A stretch of DNA of 64,000 nt from the NCBI GenBank assembly GCA_032622095.1, contig CP136066.1, positions 45,219,911 through 45,283,910 on the forward strand, read 5' to 3'. The position numbers and the translations under genes were made by a program. The notes below the pieces were generated by a model. The model was not told the DNA's origin and searched no databases. It saw nothing but the letters and a program-made list of their open reading frames with translations. This DNA is from Siphonodentalium dalli (Eukaryota > Mollusca > Scaphopoda > Gadilida > Siphonodentaliidae). Of this stretch, positions 21,083-29,960 are shown in pieces; position 1 is the first letter of the stretch; the number at the start of each line of letters is the position of its first letter.

Positions 21083-23944
21083 CTAACTTAAGTAAGATGT
21101 AAATTGACCCAACCTAAACACACAGTCCATGTTTGGCTCAAAAACATTAATACAGCTGTCACAGTCTTCAGAACCATCAGTGAACACCATCTCTTCATCA
21201 ACAAACAGCCCAGTCTTCCTTCTCTTATGTAAGTACAACCGCTTCATACAATCCAAATCCTCTAGGATTCCTAAAAGTTCTAGTATCGAGAAAGGCTGCA
21301 GGAATGGGTTAAACTTGTTGAATATTTTAGAATCAGTACACCCGGGAGTGCTCATTATGAATTTGAGGATCGCCTCGATGAACATTTTCAGCATTTCTTT
21401 ATTAACAGATCCCTCTGGTTTAATCCATGGGTGAATCACTAACCGTAATTTCTCATAGGTGCTTTTCGCAGAAACCACATTTGTATCGTCCGTAACCATA
21501 TTATGTCGAGATGTGTTAGGCTCGCTGATTTGCGAAAGATCAAACGTATCCATTGCAATACTGTCCGAACCAACATCGCCGTCCATTCCATCAATGCTAC
21601 TTGCTTGACCACGCCCCCTTGTGTTTCTGTAAGAATGAATCACCCATGGTCTGAGATGTCTATGTGACACGTATCGTGCATAATATAACCCAACCTCGGC
21701 GATACATCTCTTCTGCAGCAATAAATCCAAACATTTTGATAAAACTATTGTGGTGCTTGCAAACTCCCTTAATATCAGTTCTTTTCTGATTCCCAATTCC
21801 TTTTGGTTGTCGATCATGCCATAGACTTTCTTCATGAGGCGGTATTCCTTCATAGTGATGTCGTCCTCCATAGTTTCCCAAATTTCCTCCATGTCGATAC
21901 TGAACGGGAACTGTTTAACCTGTTTTTTCATGATATTAGTCAAATCATCATGCTGCACAAATAGCGTGTCTTGTAAATCCTCATTATCAACATTGATAGG
22001 CTTCTGTAAGCTTGTCGTTATTTGACAACTGTTAACCAAGAAATGGTCTTGAATATTCATGTGTTTGGAACGGAATTTTTCTGTCAATGCTTGTGATCTG
22101 ACCAATGAAAGAATAGCGCGGGAAGCGAGGTTGCCGGAGGCTACATTTTCTGTGTTAAGAAGTTTCTGGGCTGGAGCAGGTTGGATACACACGGTACTCG
22201 AACCAGCTTGGACAGTTTTGAATTTTTCTTCTTTACAATGAGAGTCAGATTTGTTCAAAGATAATTCACTCACTTCCATTGGTATATCCTGAACTAAATC
22301 ATCATCACCGATCAAAGCGACAGAACTCGGAACAATGCTGATATTCAACGGAGCATCAGAGAGAATGGTAATGTCGGTCAATCCAGACTCTAATCCTTTC
22401 AAAGATGACGTGTTTGGCATGAGCTTGTTTTCATGGATCGTGGACTCGGGTTCACATTTTTTGGGTTCAAGTTCAATGGTTTCCATCTTTGGATGTGTGT
22501 CTAATTTGGGAACCAAATGATGCAGGTAACTCTCAAGCAGACTATTGACATCGAGGCTATTGGTTGCTATTTTTGAAAAACTTTCATCGACGTCTGACAA
22601 CATGCTGGTGTCAATATCAGAATGGTCAGTCTTTGGTTCTGGGTCGACATTATGTTTCATTTTGTTCTGCTTTTTAATGTTCTTATCTTCAAGCAGTTCC
22701 ATATCATCATCGTCGTCTGAGTCGTCTTTCTCTATCATTTTCTGTATTTCTTCACGAGCTTTCTCGATGAGTCTGCCACGCCCAACTGGAGTCTTCTTCA
22801 CGACGTCTTTATCAAGAACGACAACTTCGCTTGGAACATTTATACTAAAGTTCAAACGATCGAGTGAGAGGAGCGAGAATAACGTTGACACGGTGCCACC
22901 ATTGATGTTATCTCCTATGATCAACCCACTTCCATCTTCCGTAAAGTTGTCCCACTGAAGTTCAATGAAGTCGGCTGCTTCCGAGAACATTTCATTGGGA
23001 TAGCGAGAGTGGAATGTATGCCAGTATTTCTGCTGTAACTGGTGAGGTTTAGACGCAAAGAAGCTTGCACACTCTTTAATGTTCTTATCCTTTTTCGATC
23101 TAGTCACGATACAGTCTTTATGCATATCTCTGAACACTTTGACCAGCAATGCTTCTGGATATTGGCTGAATAACTTGAACATTTCGTGACTCCGTCCTGT
23201 TTTGTCATTAATAGCAACGAAGCTGTGTATGATATTATATAAAACTGCATAATAAATATCATTGGCCCTCTCGACTTCTTTCCAGTGCGTTTTCATCTGC
23301 CATTCTTTGGACAAATTAAAAACAGGTATATGTTTATCCTGGAGCGATATGGTTTCCGCGAGTTCCACTGGAAGGGATTCGGCAGCAGAGAACTTTTTAA
23401 TAAGAACCTCAACAAGCTCACGGAAGTGATCCTTGCAGATGGTGTCTGGGTATTTATACTGATTCTTTGCATATTTCAGCACAATCGTCTCATCCTGCAT
23501 TGCTTCCTGATAGAAAACCGACACGTTGAATTTCGTCTGGTCATTCTTCATCGTGTATGCCAGTCGCCTCTGACAGGCATGAGAGGTCTTATCCTTTGAC
23601 TCCTCTGGGCAGAACTCTCTCAGGATGTCCCTGATTACCGAGTATGATACGATCAATCCACGTCGATTTTTCGCCATTATCATATTCGTTACTTTACACA
23701 GTAACAATATACTGTCCTGTGCCGCTGTCCAGTTCACACGCTGTTTCACTTTCATTTTCAGAGCCTCGATATCGACTTTATCTCGGTAAATTGTTTTACG
23801 AGATTTTTCCTGTACCTTGTTGTGTCTGACGGTAAGCTTGGCTTTCTTGACTGATTTCTGTGTCAGCTGGTCAGCCGTCTTCTTCCTTTTTATGCCTTTG
23901 CCTCCTTTGTTGCCTTTAGAATGTACTGACTTTATTCTCATTAC
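21083..23944 (-). CDS. GTF3C1: GTF3C1 terminal coding exon, duplicate copy 1
   Basis: The exon encodes the C-terminal 953 residues of the largest subunit of TFIIIC, which recognises the B box of tRNA genes and recruits TFIIIB and RNA polymerase III in the nucleus. A 3' splice site (TTTCAG) at 23,945-23,947 is followed by GTA ATG AGA in phase 0; the apparent start methionine is internal. Family landmarks: a lysine-rich start, NWTAAQDSILLLCKV, KDKTSHACQRR, an acidic run (DDSDDDDD) in the middle, FLVNSCQI, and the terminal MDCVFRLGQF, which match vertebrate GTF3C1 as I recall it. It differs from the copy at 51,806-54,667 by four amino acids. It has no exon A upstream of its own, so it is either a recent partial duplicate or a set of alternative 3' exons. 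Confidence 0.9.
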   Translation of the reverse strand, partial: VMRIKSVHSKGNKGGKGIKRKKTADQLTQKSVKKAKLTVRHNKVQEKSRKTIYRDKVDIEALKMKVKQRVNWTAAQDSILLLCKVTNMIMAKNRRGLIVSYSVIRDILREFCPEESKDKTSHACQRRLAYTMKNDQTKFNVSVFYQEAMQDETIVLKYAKNQYKYPDTICKDHFRELVEVLIKKFSAAESLPVELAETISLQDKHIPVFNLSKEWQMKTHWKEVERANDIYYAVLYNIIHSFVAINDKTGRSHEMFKLFSQYPEALLVKVFRDMHKDCIVTRSKKDKNIKECASFFASKPHQLQQKYWHTFHSRYPNEMFSEAADFIELQWDNFTEDGSGLIIGDNINGGTVSTLFSLLSLDRLNFSINVPSEVVVLDKDVVKKTPVGRGRLIEKAREEIQKMIEKDDSDDDDDMELLEDKNIKKQNKMKHNVDPEPKTDHSDIDTSMLSDVDESFSKIATNSLDVNSLLESYLHHLVPKLDTHPKMETIELEPKKCEPESTIHENKLMPNTSSLKGLESGLTDITILSDAPLNISIVPSSVALIGDDDLVQDIPMEVSELSLNKSDSHCKEEKFKTVQAGSSTVCIQPAPAQKLLNTENVASGNLASRAILSLVRSQALTEKFRSKHMNIQDHFLVNSCQITTSLQKPINVDNEDLQDTLFVQHDDLTNIMKKQVKQFPFSIDMEEIWETMEDDITMKEYRLMKKVYGMIDNQKELGIRKELILREFASTTIVLSKCLDLLLQKRCIAEVGLYYARYVSHRHLRPWVIHSYRNTRGRGQASSIDGMDGDVGSDSIAMDTFDLSQISEPNTSRHNMVTDDTNVVSAKSTYEKLRLVIHPWIKPEGSVNKEMLKMFIEAILKFIMSTPGCTDSKIFNKFNPFLQPFSILELLGILEDLDCMKRLYLHKRRKTGLFVDEEMVFTDGSEDCDSCINVFEPNMDCVFRLGQFTSYLS

Positions 23945-24560
23945 CTGAAATGTACAGAGATACGCTGTGGTCAGATAAGTAAATTGAGTTCTTTATTTCG
24001 GCTGCACTTTAAAGTCGAGAAAAATAATGCTGTGTTTGGGGTTGCCTTACAACCCTAATAAATAAGTATATCATTTGTCAAGCAGTTCACTGCACATCGT
24101 TTTATAAGTGCAAATATTATCCCCCACATACAAAAAAAAAATATGAAACACATGTTTATTTCTTATGTTATTTCAAAAGATATTTACAATATTTTAACAA
24201 TTTGAAATTGTTGCGGTTAAAAGTGAACAGACTCAGTTATTCCATCCGATAAATTTGTTAATCATTATTTAATTAATATCAATGGTTGCTGTGGTCACTG
24301 AGTTTGTGAGCGAGTCAGGTGACAGTTATTATCACAGATCAGAATAGCGAATAGCTCTGACATTAACACTTACAAGTAGACAATATACAGAACATTCACA
24401 ACAATTCAAACTTTGGCAATCAAAATATTATTTAATTGAAGTAAAAGATTTTTTTTTTTAAATCAGACCTATTGAAATCCTATTGTTTTTTATACACATA
24501 ACCCCAGCCACATACCGGCACTTATTTTCTTTGGCTTAAGGATTGTTCAAGCTGCAGTTA

Positions 24561-24670
24561 CAGTAATGCCCTAAATAATCGACCCCTTAACCACAGCGGA
24601 ATTATGGGTAATTTTTCAGGATTTAATCGGAAATATGGCTTGTTGCCATTCATCGGAAAGCTCTCACATT
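24561..24670. mobile_element. Mariner-type MITE (family e), right end missing
   Basis: Starts CAGTAATGCCCTAAATAATC after TA and stays similar to the left part of 26,246-26,755 as far as CGGAAAGCTCTCA, where it stops. It preserves the uninterrupted sequence 'ccccttaaccacag' at the site where family b has inserted in the 26.3 kb copy. Confidence 0.8.
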
Positions 24671-24921
24671 CAGGTATATGCAAGGGTATACATTGGAATG
24701 GTCTATTATTCATTTAGGCGGGTGTCCACAAAAGTCAAAGCAGACGACAGACAGAAAAACAGATAATCCAATAGCAAAATGATTCATATTCAATGGTCGG
24801 AATTGTTGAGATGACAAGTTCAACAAATGACCTGTTGAACTTATCATCTGAACATTTCCTAAGGTAACTACTTGTCAATAAATACGGACGTCCGTGACAT
24901 ACATGTAGGTGGTTTAAAGCT

Positions 24922-25121
24922 TTAACCCTTCCATGACTGCAGCTTCCTGAAATTTTGCGAAAACCCTGGGCCTCGCATATATAAGAGAATACATTGGCCT
25001 AACAATATTTACCTTGACCTTTACCAAGTGCATTCTATGGGAGACGTGCATATATAAGAGAATGCACTGGCTTAGGGTCTTTAATGCTGCACCAGAGCAG
25101 CTCCCATCATGAAAGGGTTAA
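24922..25121. mobile_element. TTAA MITE, family c, short form
   Basis: TTAA, CCCTTCCATGACTGCAGCTT ... GCTCCCATCATGAAAGGG, TTAA. It has two worn palindromes: half of one at 24,970-25,003, and CTATGGGAG-loop sequence at 25,028-25,072. Confidence 0.8.
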
Positions 25122-25141
25122 GTGACCAATTTATCAATATA

Positions 25142-25509
25142 TGTGACCCGCCATATCAAATCCAGTCGTAAGTCGGGATTTTTTTACCCTGTGCCAATGC
25201 ATTCTCTTATATATGCGAGTCGACCATAGGTCTCCTCGCATATATAAGAGAATGCATTGGCCTAACAATTTTTTACAAATGTTTCTGACAATTTTTAGGA
25301 CATAAAATAAAAAACATCCATTACCCTGCAGGGAGCCCCACACATATATAGAAGCATATAGAAGAGTGTCGTCTCCTCATGTTTGTCTGGGGCTCTGTAT
25401 GGGTGAAATTATAAAATTGTTAAAGAATACAAGAACAAATTATTAAAAATGATAAAAAATTGTTAGGCCAATGCATTCTCTTATATATTGGATTTGATAT
25501 GGCGGGTCA
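25142..25509. mobile_element. Family d MITE with internal deletion
   Basis: TGTGACCCGCCATATC ... TTGATATGGCGGGTCA. The left core is at 25,193-25,261. The right core is cut after its first 22 bases (25,467-25,489) and joined to the terminal repeat. Copy 2 keeps the whole sequence, so about 80 bp were lost here. Confidence 0.82.
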
Positions 25510-25522
25510 TCTATTGCTGTGT

Positions 25523-25526
25523 TTAA
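25523..25526. other. Empty TTAA target site of a polymorphic family b insertion
   Basis: The sequence reads gtgTTTAAatggg with a single TTAA. In copy 2 the same flanks surround a 392-bp family b element with TTAA on both sides (56,320-56,323 and 56,716-56,719). Confidence 0.92.
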
Positions 25527-25579
25527 ATGGGAACTCACTGGCCAAATAAAAATATTTTTTGCCAAATCAGTGGCCATAT

Positions 25580-26178
25580 CAAGCCTGGATAGATATAGTG
25601 TGTGTGTCTGACATTTGCAGAATGAGGTCCCCAGATGGTGAATTTAATGAAGCAATCCCGCACAGTGGGCTAGCATCACCAACTTCACCTTCTGGGGAAA
25701 TCATTCTTGTCAAATAAATATAATTTTCACCATATCAGGCTTGGATATAGTGTGTGTCAGACATTTGCAGAATAAGGTCCACAGAGGGTGAAGTTTGTGA
25801 GGCTACCCTCAGGCTAGCATCATCAAAATCAGCCACTGTGGACCTCATACTGCTTAGGCCTCATCTTCTGGAAAGTATCTATAGTCTCAAATTAACATTG
25901 TTTTTATTTACTATTTCCCCTTCTGTTTAGTCGCTATATCCCTTAATTTGCAGAAGATAAAATGCATAATTGAGGTGTCTAACGGGTGAATGTCACCCAC
26001 ATCAATTGGAGAACTTCAATCTGATCATAAGTCTCCCAAAGCAGTTGAGGTCTAAGCAGAATGAGGTCCCCCAGAGGGTGAATTTGGTGATGCTAGACCA
26101 CCATGCAGTATAGCGTAAATAAATTAACCCTCTGGGGACCTCATTCTGCAAATGTCAGACACACTATATCCAGACTTG
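25580..26178. mobile_element. hAT-like MITE (family f), longer form
   Basis: Ends CAAGCCTGGATAGATATAG and the complement of CAAGTCTGGATATAGTGTG. Flanked by ggccatat (25,572-25,579) and ggccacat (26,179-26,186), an 8-bp target duplication with one mismatch. Three internal GAATGAGGTCC-type palindromes are visible. Confidence 0.78.
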
Positions 26179-26245
26179 GGCCACATGTGAATTATTATTC
26201 ATTTGGTAAGCGGCAACACAAACTCTACTGGAACACAAATTTATA

Positions 26246-26755
26246 CAGTAATGCCCTAATTAATCGACTCCTTTAACCCTTTACCCAACAGAACGGCCCT
26301 GTGCCAATGCATTCTCTTATATATGCGAGTCGACCATAGGTCGCCTCGCATATATAAGAGAATGCATTGGCTTAACACATTACAAATTATAAAATTGTTA
26401 AAGAATGTAAGAAAAAATTGTAAAAAGTGTTAAAAAAAGGATTTTTTTTAGGCCAATGCATTCTCTTATATATGCGAGTCGACTCGCATATATAAGAGAA
26501 TGCATTGGCACAGGGCATAACTGTAACTATCACAATGTGGTCAAGGAGCCGGTTCCAATGATATCCATATTTGTATGGTTCTATTGAGACAGACCGAAGA
26601 TATTTTAGGCTGTTGAAGCTTTATTTGGCCGGTTTTGGCCGGTTTGTTGGGTAAAGGGTTAACCACAGCAGAATTATTGGTAACTTTTCAGGATTTAGTC
26701 GGAAATATGGCTTGTTGCCATTCATCGGAAAGCTCTATTAATTAGGGCATTACTG
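26246..26755. mobile_element. Mariner-type MITE (family e) split by a family b insertion, abutting exon B
   Basis: CAGTAATGCCCTAATTAATC starts after TA (26,244-26,245), and the inverse ends before TA (26,756-26,757). The right end touches the coding sequence of exon B. On the minus strand its terminal CAGTAATG offers a 5' splice site, ACA|GTAATG, in the right phase. Confidence 0.85.
26273..26662. mobile_element. TTAA MITE, family b, nested in the mariner-type MITE
   Basis: TTAA on both sides (26,273-26,276 and 26,659-26,662). The ends are CCCTTTACCCAACAGAACGG and TTGTTGGGTAAAGGG. Cores are at 26,303-26,371 (full) and 26,452-26,509 (loop deleted, so perfectly symmetrical GCGAGTCGACTCGC). Confidence 0.9.
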
Positions 26756-27197
26756 TATCTTTTCCACCGAATCTGATAATTACCCGGGAGCAATCGACCT
26801 TCTTCTTCGGACTAGGTTTCTTTCTGGGTCGTCTGACTGGTGGAGGGCTCACGAATGCCGACATTTCACCAGTATACAACCCCCCGGAACTCTGCAGTAT
26901 ACTGTCAGCATCGGTCATAGCATGCAGTCCAAACAGGCCTTTCATCTTCGTAACGTCTGAGATTGACCAGTTCCAGTTACGCTGAATGTGACAGAAGATG
27001 GAGGAGTCCATGCCGGCAGCACCACGCCCATCACCAGGAATCAAACCATGGTCAAACTTCTCTGCGATATCTCGCTGCCGTTTCGCCTCCTCTTGACTAA
27101 TATGTGTGACTGGATCAGGATCTGAATCATCATCGTCTGCCAGACGGCTGCTCTTTCTGCTTTTATGGGATCCTAATGGCGTGTTTGTGGCAAATAC
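26754..27197 (-). CDS. GTF3C1: GTF3C1 exon B, duplicate copy 1
   Basis: A 3' splice site (CTTTTTGCAG) at 27,198-27,207 is followed by GTA TTT GCC in phase 0, giving VFATNTPLG, an acidic stretch (DDDDSDPD), then GLIPGDGRGAAGMDSS and HIQRNWNWS, and a basic RRPRKKPSPKKK. These follow vertebrate GTF3C1, where 'NTPLG' and 'GLIPGDG.GAAG.DSS' occur in the same order just after the conserved DLQ. The 5' splice site is uncertain: CGG|GTAATT at 26,784 and ACA|GTAATG at 26,754 both keep phase 0, and the second lies in the end of a mariner-type MITE. The protein is identical to that of copy 2; six differences are synonymous. Confidence 0.88.
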
Positions 27198-28489
27198 CTG
27201 CAAAAAGAGTGTGAATAATCACCAGAGAGGTTTCACAAACTCACAACTGCAATTAGCAGTTAGAAGCATGTTGCACTGAGAATGCCTTAGGCCAAACAAA
27301 AATTGTCTGTTTCCGATTTCTTGAGCAAAAAGATCCAGGTAGGCAGGTAGGAAATATTTTTTTTTTTTTTCAAATCCATCTATAATGCACCATATTCTAA
27401 AAACAAGATAAAAGTTGGTATTTTCAGAAGTAAATTGTTTTTGAAAATTCCATCTAAAATTATTGCTGCTTAATGTAAACATAGTATATAGTATATATTT
27501 AGCGATATAGATGTGTTTAGTACTGTTTACATGTCAATTACGTATTACATGCTTATAACAAAACAAATTTTTTTTAAATAAAATGTTCATTGTTTTTTTA
27601 ATTTTGGAAAACAAATCCAGGTCAGCCCAATTTGGCAGGTAGGTCGGGAAACCGCAAACACAGATGTTTTTTTTTTGCCTTAGGCCCCATCATTCACAAT
27701 ACATAAAAAACGTAAACAATCATGAGAAAGATATATCACTACTTCCATACAGGCCTTTAAGCCGCTTTCACACACCTGCGGCTGATGCATGTGGTAAAAA
27801 TTTTGCATGCTACCCTTTCACAGGACTGTAGCCAACGTTGTGTTTAACACCTGTGGATATGTATATAACTTATAGATATAATGTATATAAACACCAAAAG
27901 GTGTTTCATACAGTAGAACACTGACTAGAAGATAGGCAGGTACATGTAGGTTGGATTCGATCTGTCTCCAGTCAAATGACAATATGAATCTTCATACACT
28001 GGATCCTACATAAACATTGCTCTCAGCTTTTGTTACTGTGCTGTCTCGCTTGTGACTAGCTGTTATTTACGGGCTTTTATTTGTGGTAAGCAGAAGTTAT
28101 AGAAGGACTCCGGATTTAACTCGTCAAATTTCTTCCACTTCACCAGCCATCTTCATGTAGTTGTGATGCTGACTGGACGTTCCGCCATGTGTTTGACGCA
28201 GTGAAACGCAACCGATTTCAGAATTTTTTTTAATTAATTGGATGCCTTTAACTGCGTCAGCCGCGACCCTGTGAAAGCACCAGTGATCTATAGGTATGTA
28301 CATGTATGGTTTGAAACATTGCACCTAACCCGATAGCTACAGGTCTGTGAAAGCGGCTTAATATTAGTGTAATTTGGGATCATCATGGCGAACCATATGT
28401 CAGTCTGGTAAGATAAATCTCAAATTTAGAGTAAAATACTTGAATTGTTGTATTTGATTTTTGAGAATGATCAATTCCAGGATTATTTT
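27198..28489. other. Upstream flank of exon B, copy 1
   Basis: No exon. A local inverted repeat begins and ends with 'taagccgctttcacacacctg' (27,769) and 'cctgtgaaagcggctta' (28,345), a possible element of about 590 bp with worn TIRs. The same lies at 58,924-59,525 in copy 2. Confidence 0.6.
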
Positions 28490-28765
28490 TTGTTGATATT
28501 TTTATAATTTTTTCTTATATTCTTTCACAATTTTATCATTTTTTCTTATATTCTTTCACAATTTTATTACTTTTTATAATTTTTTTCTTACATTCTTTAT
28601 CAATTTTTTTAATTTTTTCTTACATTCTTTAACAATTTTATCATTTTTTATCATTATTTCTTACATTCTTTAACAAATTTTTATTAAATTTTGTATTAAA
28701 TTTTTTCTTACATTTTTTATAAAAAAAATTCTTACATTTTTTAACAATTAAAAAATAAAATTTGT
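28490..28765. repeat. AT-rich minisatellite, unit about 30-40 bp
   Basis: Repeats of TTTTTCTTACATTCTTTAAC plus 'aattttatcat'. The unit is the loop sequence found between the two cores in families a, b and d, expanded here about eight times. Confidence 0.82.
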
Positions 28766-28890
28766 TAGGCCAATGCATTCTCTTATATATTCGAGGGAGG
28801 TGACCTATGGGAACACTCGCATATATAATAGAATGCATTGGCACAGAGTTTTCGCAAAAATTCAAGAAGCTCCCATCATGAAAGGGTTAA
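28766..28890. mobile_element. TTAA MITE, family c, right part with one palindrome
   Basis: Variant core at 28,769-28,842, then TTTTCGCAAAAATTCAAGAAG, GCTCCCATCATGAAAGGG and TTAA (28,887-28,890). The left end is not recognisable beyond the minisatellite. Confidence 0.7.
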
Positions 28891-29187
28891 TTAATCCAAA
28901 AAAACTTTGCAACAGATTTATCAAAACGCTACTTATGGTACCATCATTGCCTACTGGTATTAACATTATTTATCATCATGCGTGAAATTTTACGACAACA
29001 AAATCCTAAATAATTGTTGAAATCGTTGGATATCATATAATTCTATTATCATATGTATTAAAAGTTATATTCAAAGGCAGATCGTCTCCCCTAACAACCC
29101 GTTTAGGGAAATGGTCCCAGGCCCTTTCCATTGGGCAAATTTGCGACATAAATTTTATAATTGAGAACAGATAGAGAATATAGGCAC

Positions 29188-29413
29188 AAGCATTTTCATT
29201 GTACAAGAGGTATAACTCAGTATCATCAAGCAGTTAAAGGCACAGATGGCCTTCATGGTGGGTCAGCTGTTAAAATAGTCACACCCATTAAAACTGCCAT
29301 TAACAGAAATTTGTATGCTGTGTTATGTAAACAAAAGCTAGGTTCTGTAACTTTTTTGGCTTTTGTTTACATAACAATTCATACAAACTTGACAATAACA
29401 TACTATTTACGCA
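29188..29413. mobile_element. Foldback element, left half only (copy 1)
   Basis: Contains the hairpin 'gttatgtaaacaaaagc'/'gcttttgtttacataac'. Copy 2 (60,355-60,760) has the complementary right half as well. Here it stops at the end of the duplication. Confidence 0.7.
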
Positions 29414-29510
29414 TTATATGCCACATTATATTAAAGGCTCATTTAATTTACGAGTCACCAATTATTTTATTATAATACCTTGATATACAGTTTTAATAAC
29501 AATCTACATG
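29414..29510. other. Short unique sequence at the right limit of duplication copy 1
   Basis: First sequence outside the duplication. Nothing recognised. Confidence 0.4.
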
Positions 29511-29960
29511 TATGATATAAAATATACCATACACATTACCCGTAACCATAAAATCACTCACTATTTATCCACACACCCAGCCATGATCATACAGACAACA
29601 CATGTACATCCCACCCATGACCTTACAGTCACTCAATATATACATAATCAATACATAGATGACCATGTAGTTATATCTATACACCACATCAATGTCCATA
29701 CAGGCACACCGGGTGCACCCGTACAGGATACACACAACCAAACACCATACAGTCACTCCATGCATACCGATTCACCCCACACCTGACCATGACCTCTCCC
29801 TGTATACATATAGATCTTACTATGGACAACACACTCATAATCATATAGTCACTCATTGTATACATATTAACATCATTCATGACATACACTAACTCCATGT
29901 ATACATATTCACCTCACCTATGATCATAGAGTAACTCCCTGGCTACCATATTGGCATCCA
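29511..29960. repeat. Degenerate minisatellite, unit about 55-60 bp
   Basis: 'ccatgacc', 'acagtcactca' or 'atagtcactca', and 'tatacatattcacc' recur at regular spacing. Long ORFs on both strands result from the repeat and are not genes. Confidence 0.65.

Larger units (their letters stand above)
23945..26753 (-). other. Intron between GTF3C1 exons B and C, copy 1
   Basis: About 2.8 kb, largely made of MITEs: a truncated mariner-type MITE (24,561), family c (24,922-25,121), family d (25,142-25,509), family f (25,580-26,178), and a family b element nested in a mariner-type MITE (26,246-26,755). About 600 bp next to exon C carry no recognised element. Confidence 0.8.
15478..29413. repeat. Segmental duplication, copy 1
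   Basis: About 13.9 kb is collinear with 45,723-60,579. The offset changes only at insertions and deletions: 30,245 bp at the left end, 30,723 over exon C and 31,164 over exon B. I count 8 base differences in the 2,862-bp exon C and 6 in exon B (all synonymous); non-coding parts differ more and carry transposon differences. The left limit coincides with the TTAA of a family a MITE. The right limit lies inside a foldback element. Confidence 0.95.

Noticed and set aside
22545..22958. Serine-rich 137-aa plus-strand ORF (also 53,268-53,681)
   Set aside because: Antisense shadow of the acidic region of GTF3C1 exon C.
26742..26753. The 153-aa ORF end (VMP then stop) as the true C-terminus of a separate small protein
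   Set aside because: Those codons lie in the mariner-type MITE. The upstream sequence is GTF3C1 exon B with splice sites in phase with exons A and C.
29508..29898. Histidine- and threonine-rich ORFs on both strands
   Set aside because: By-products of a degenerate minisatellite. Both strands are open because of the repeat.
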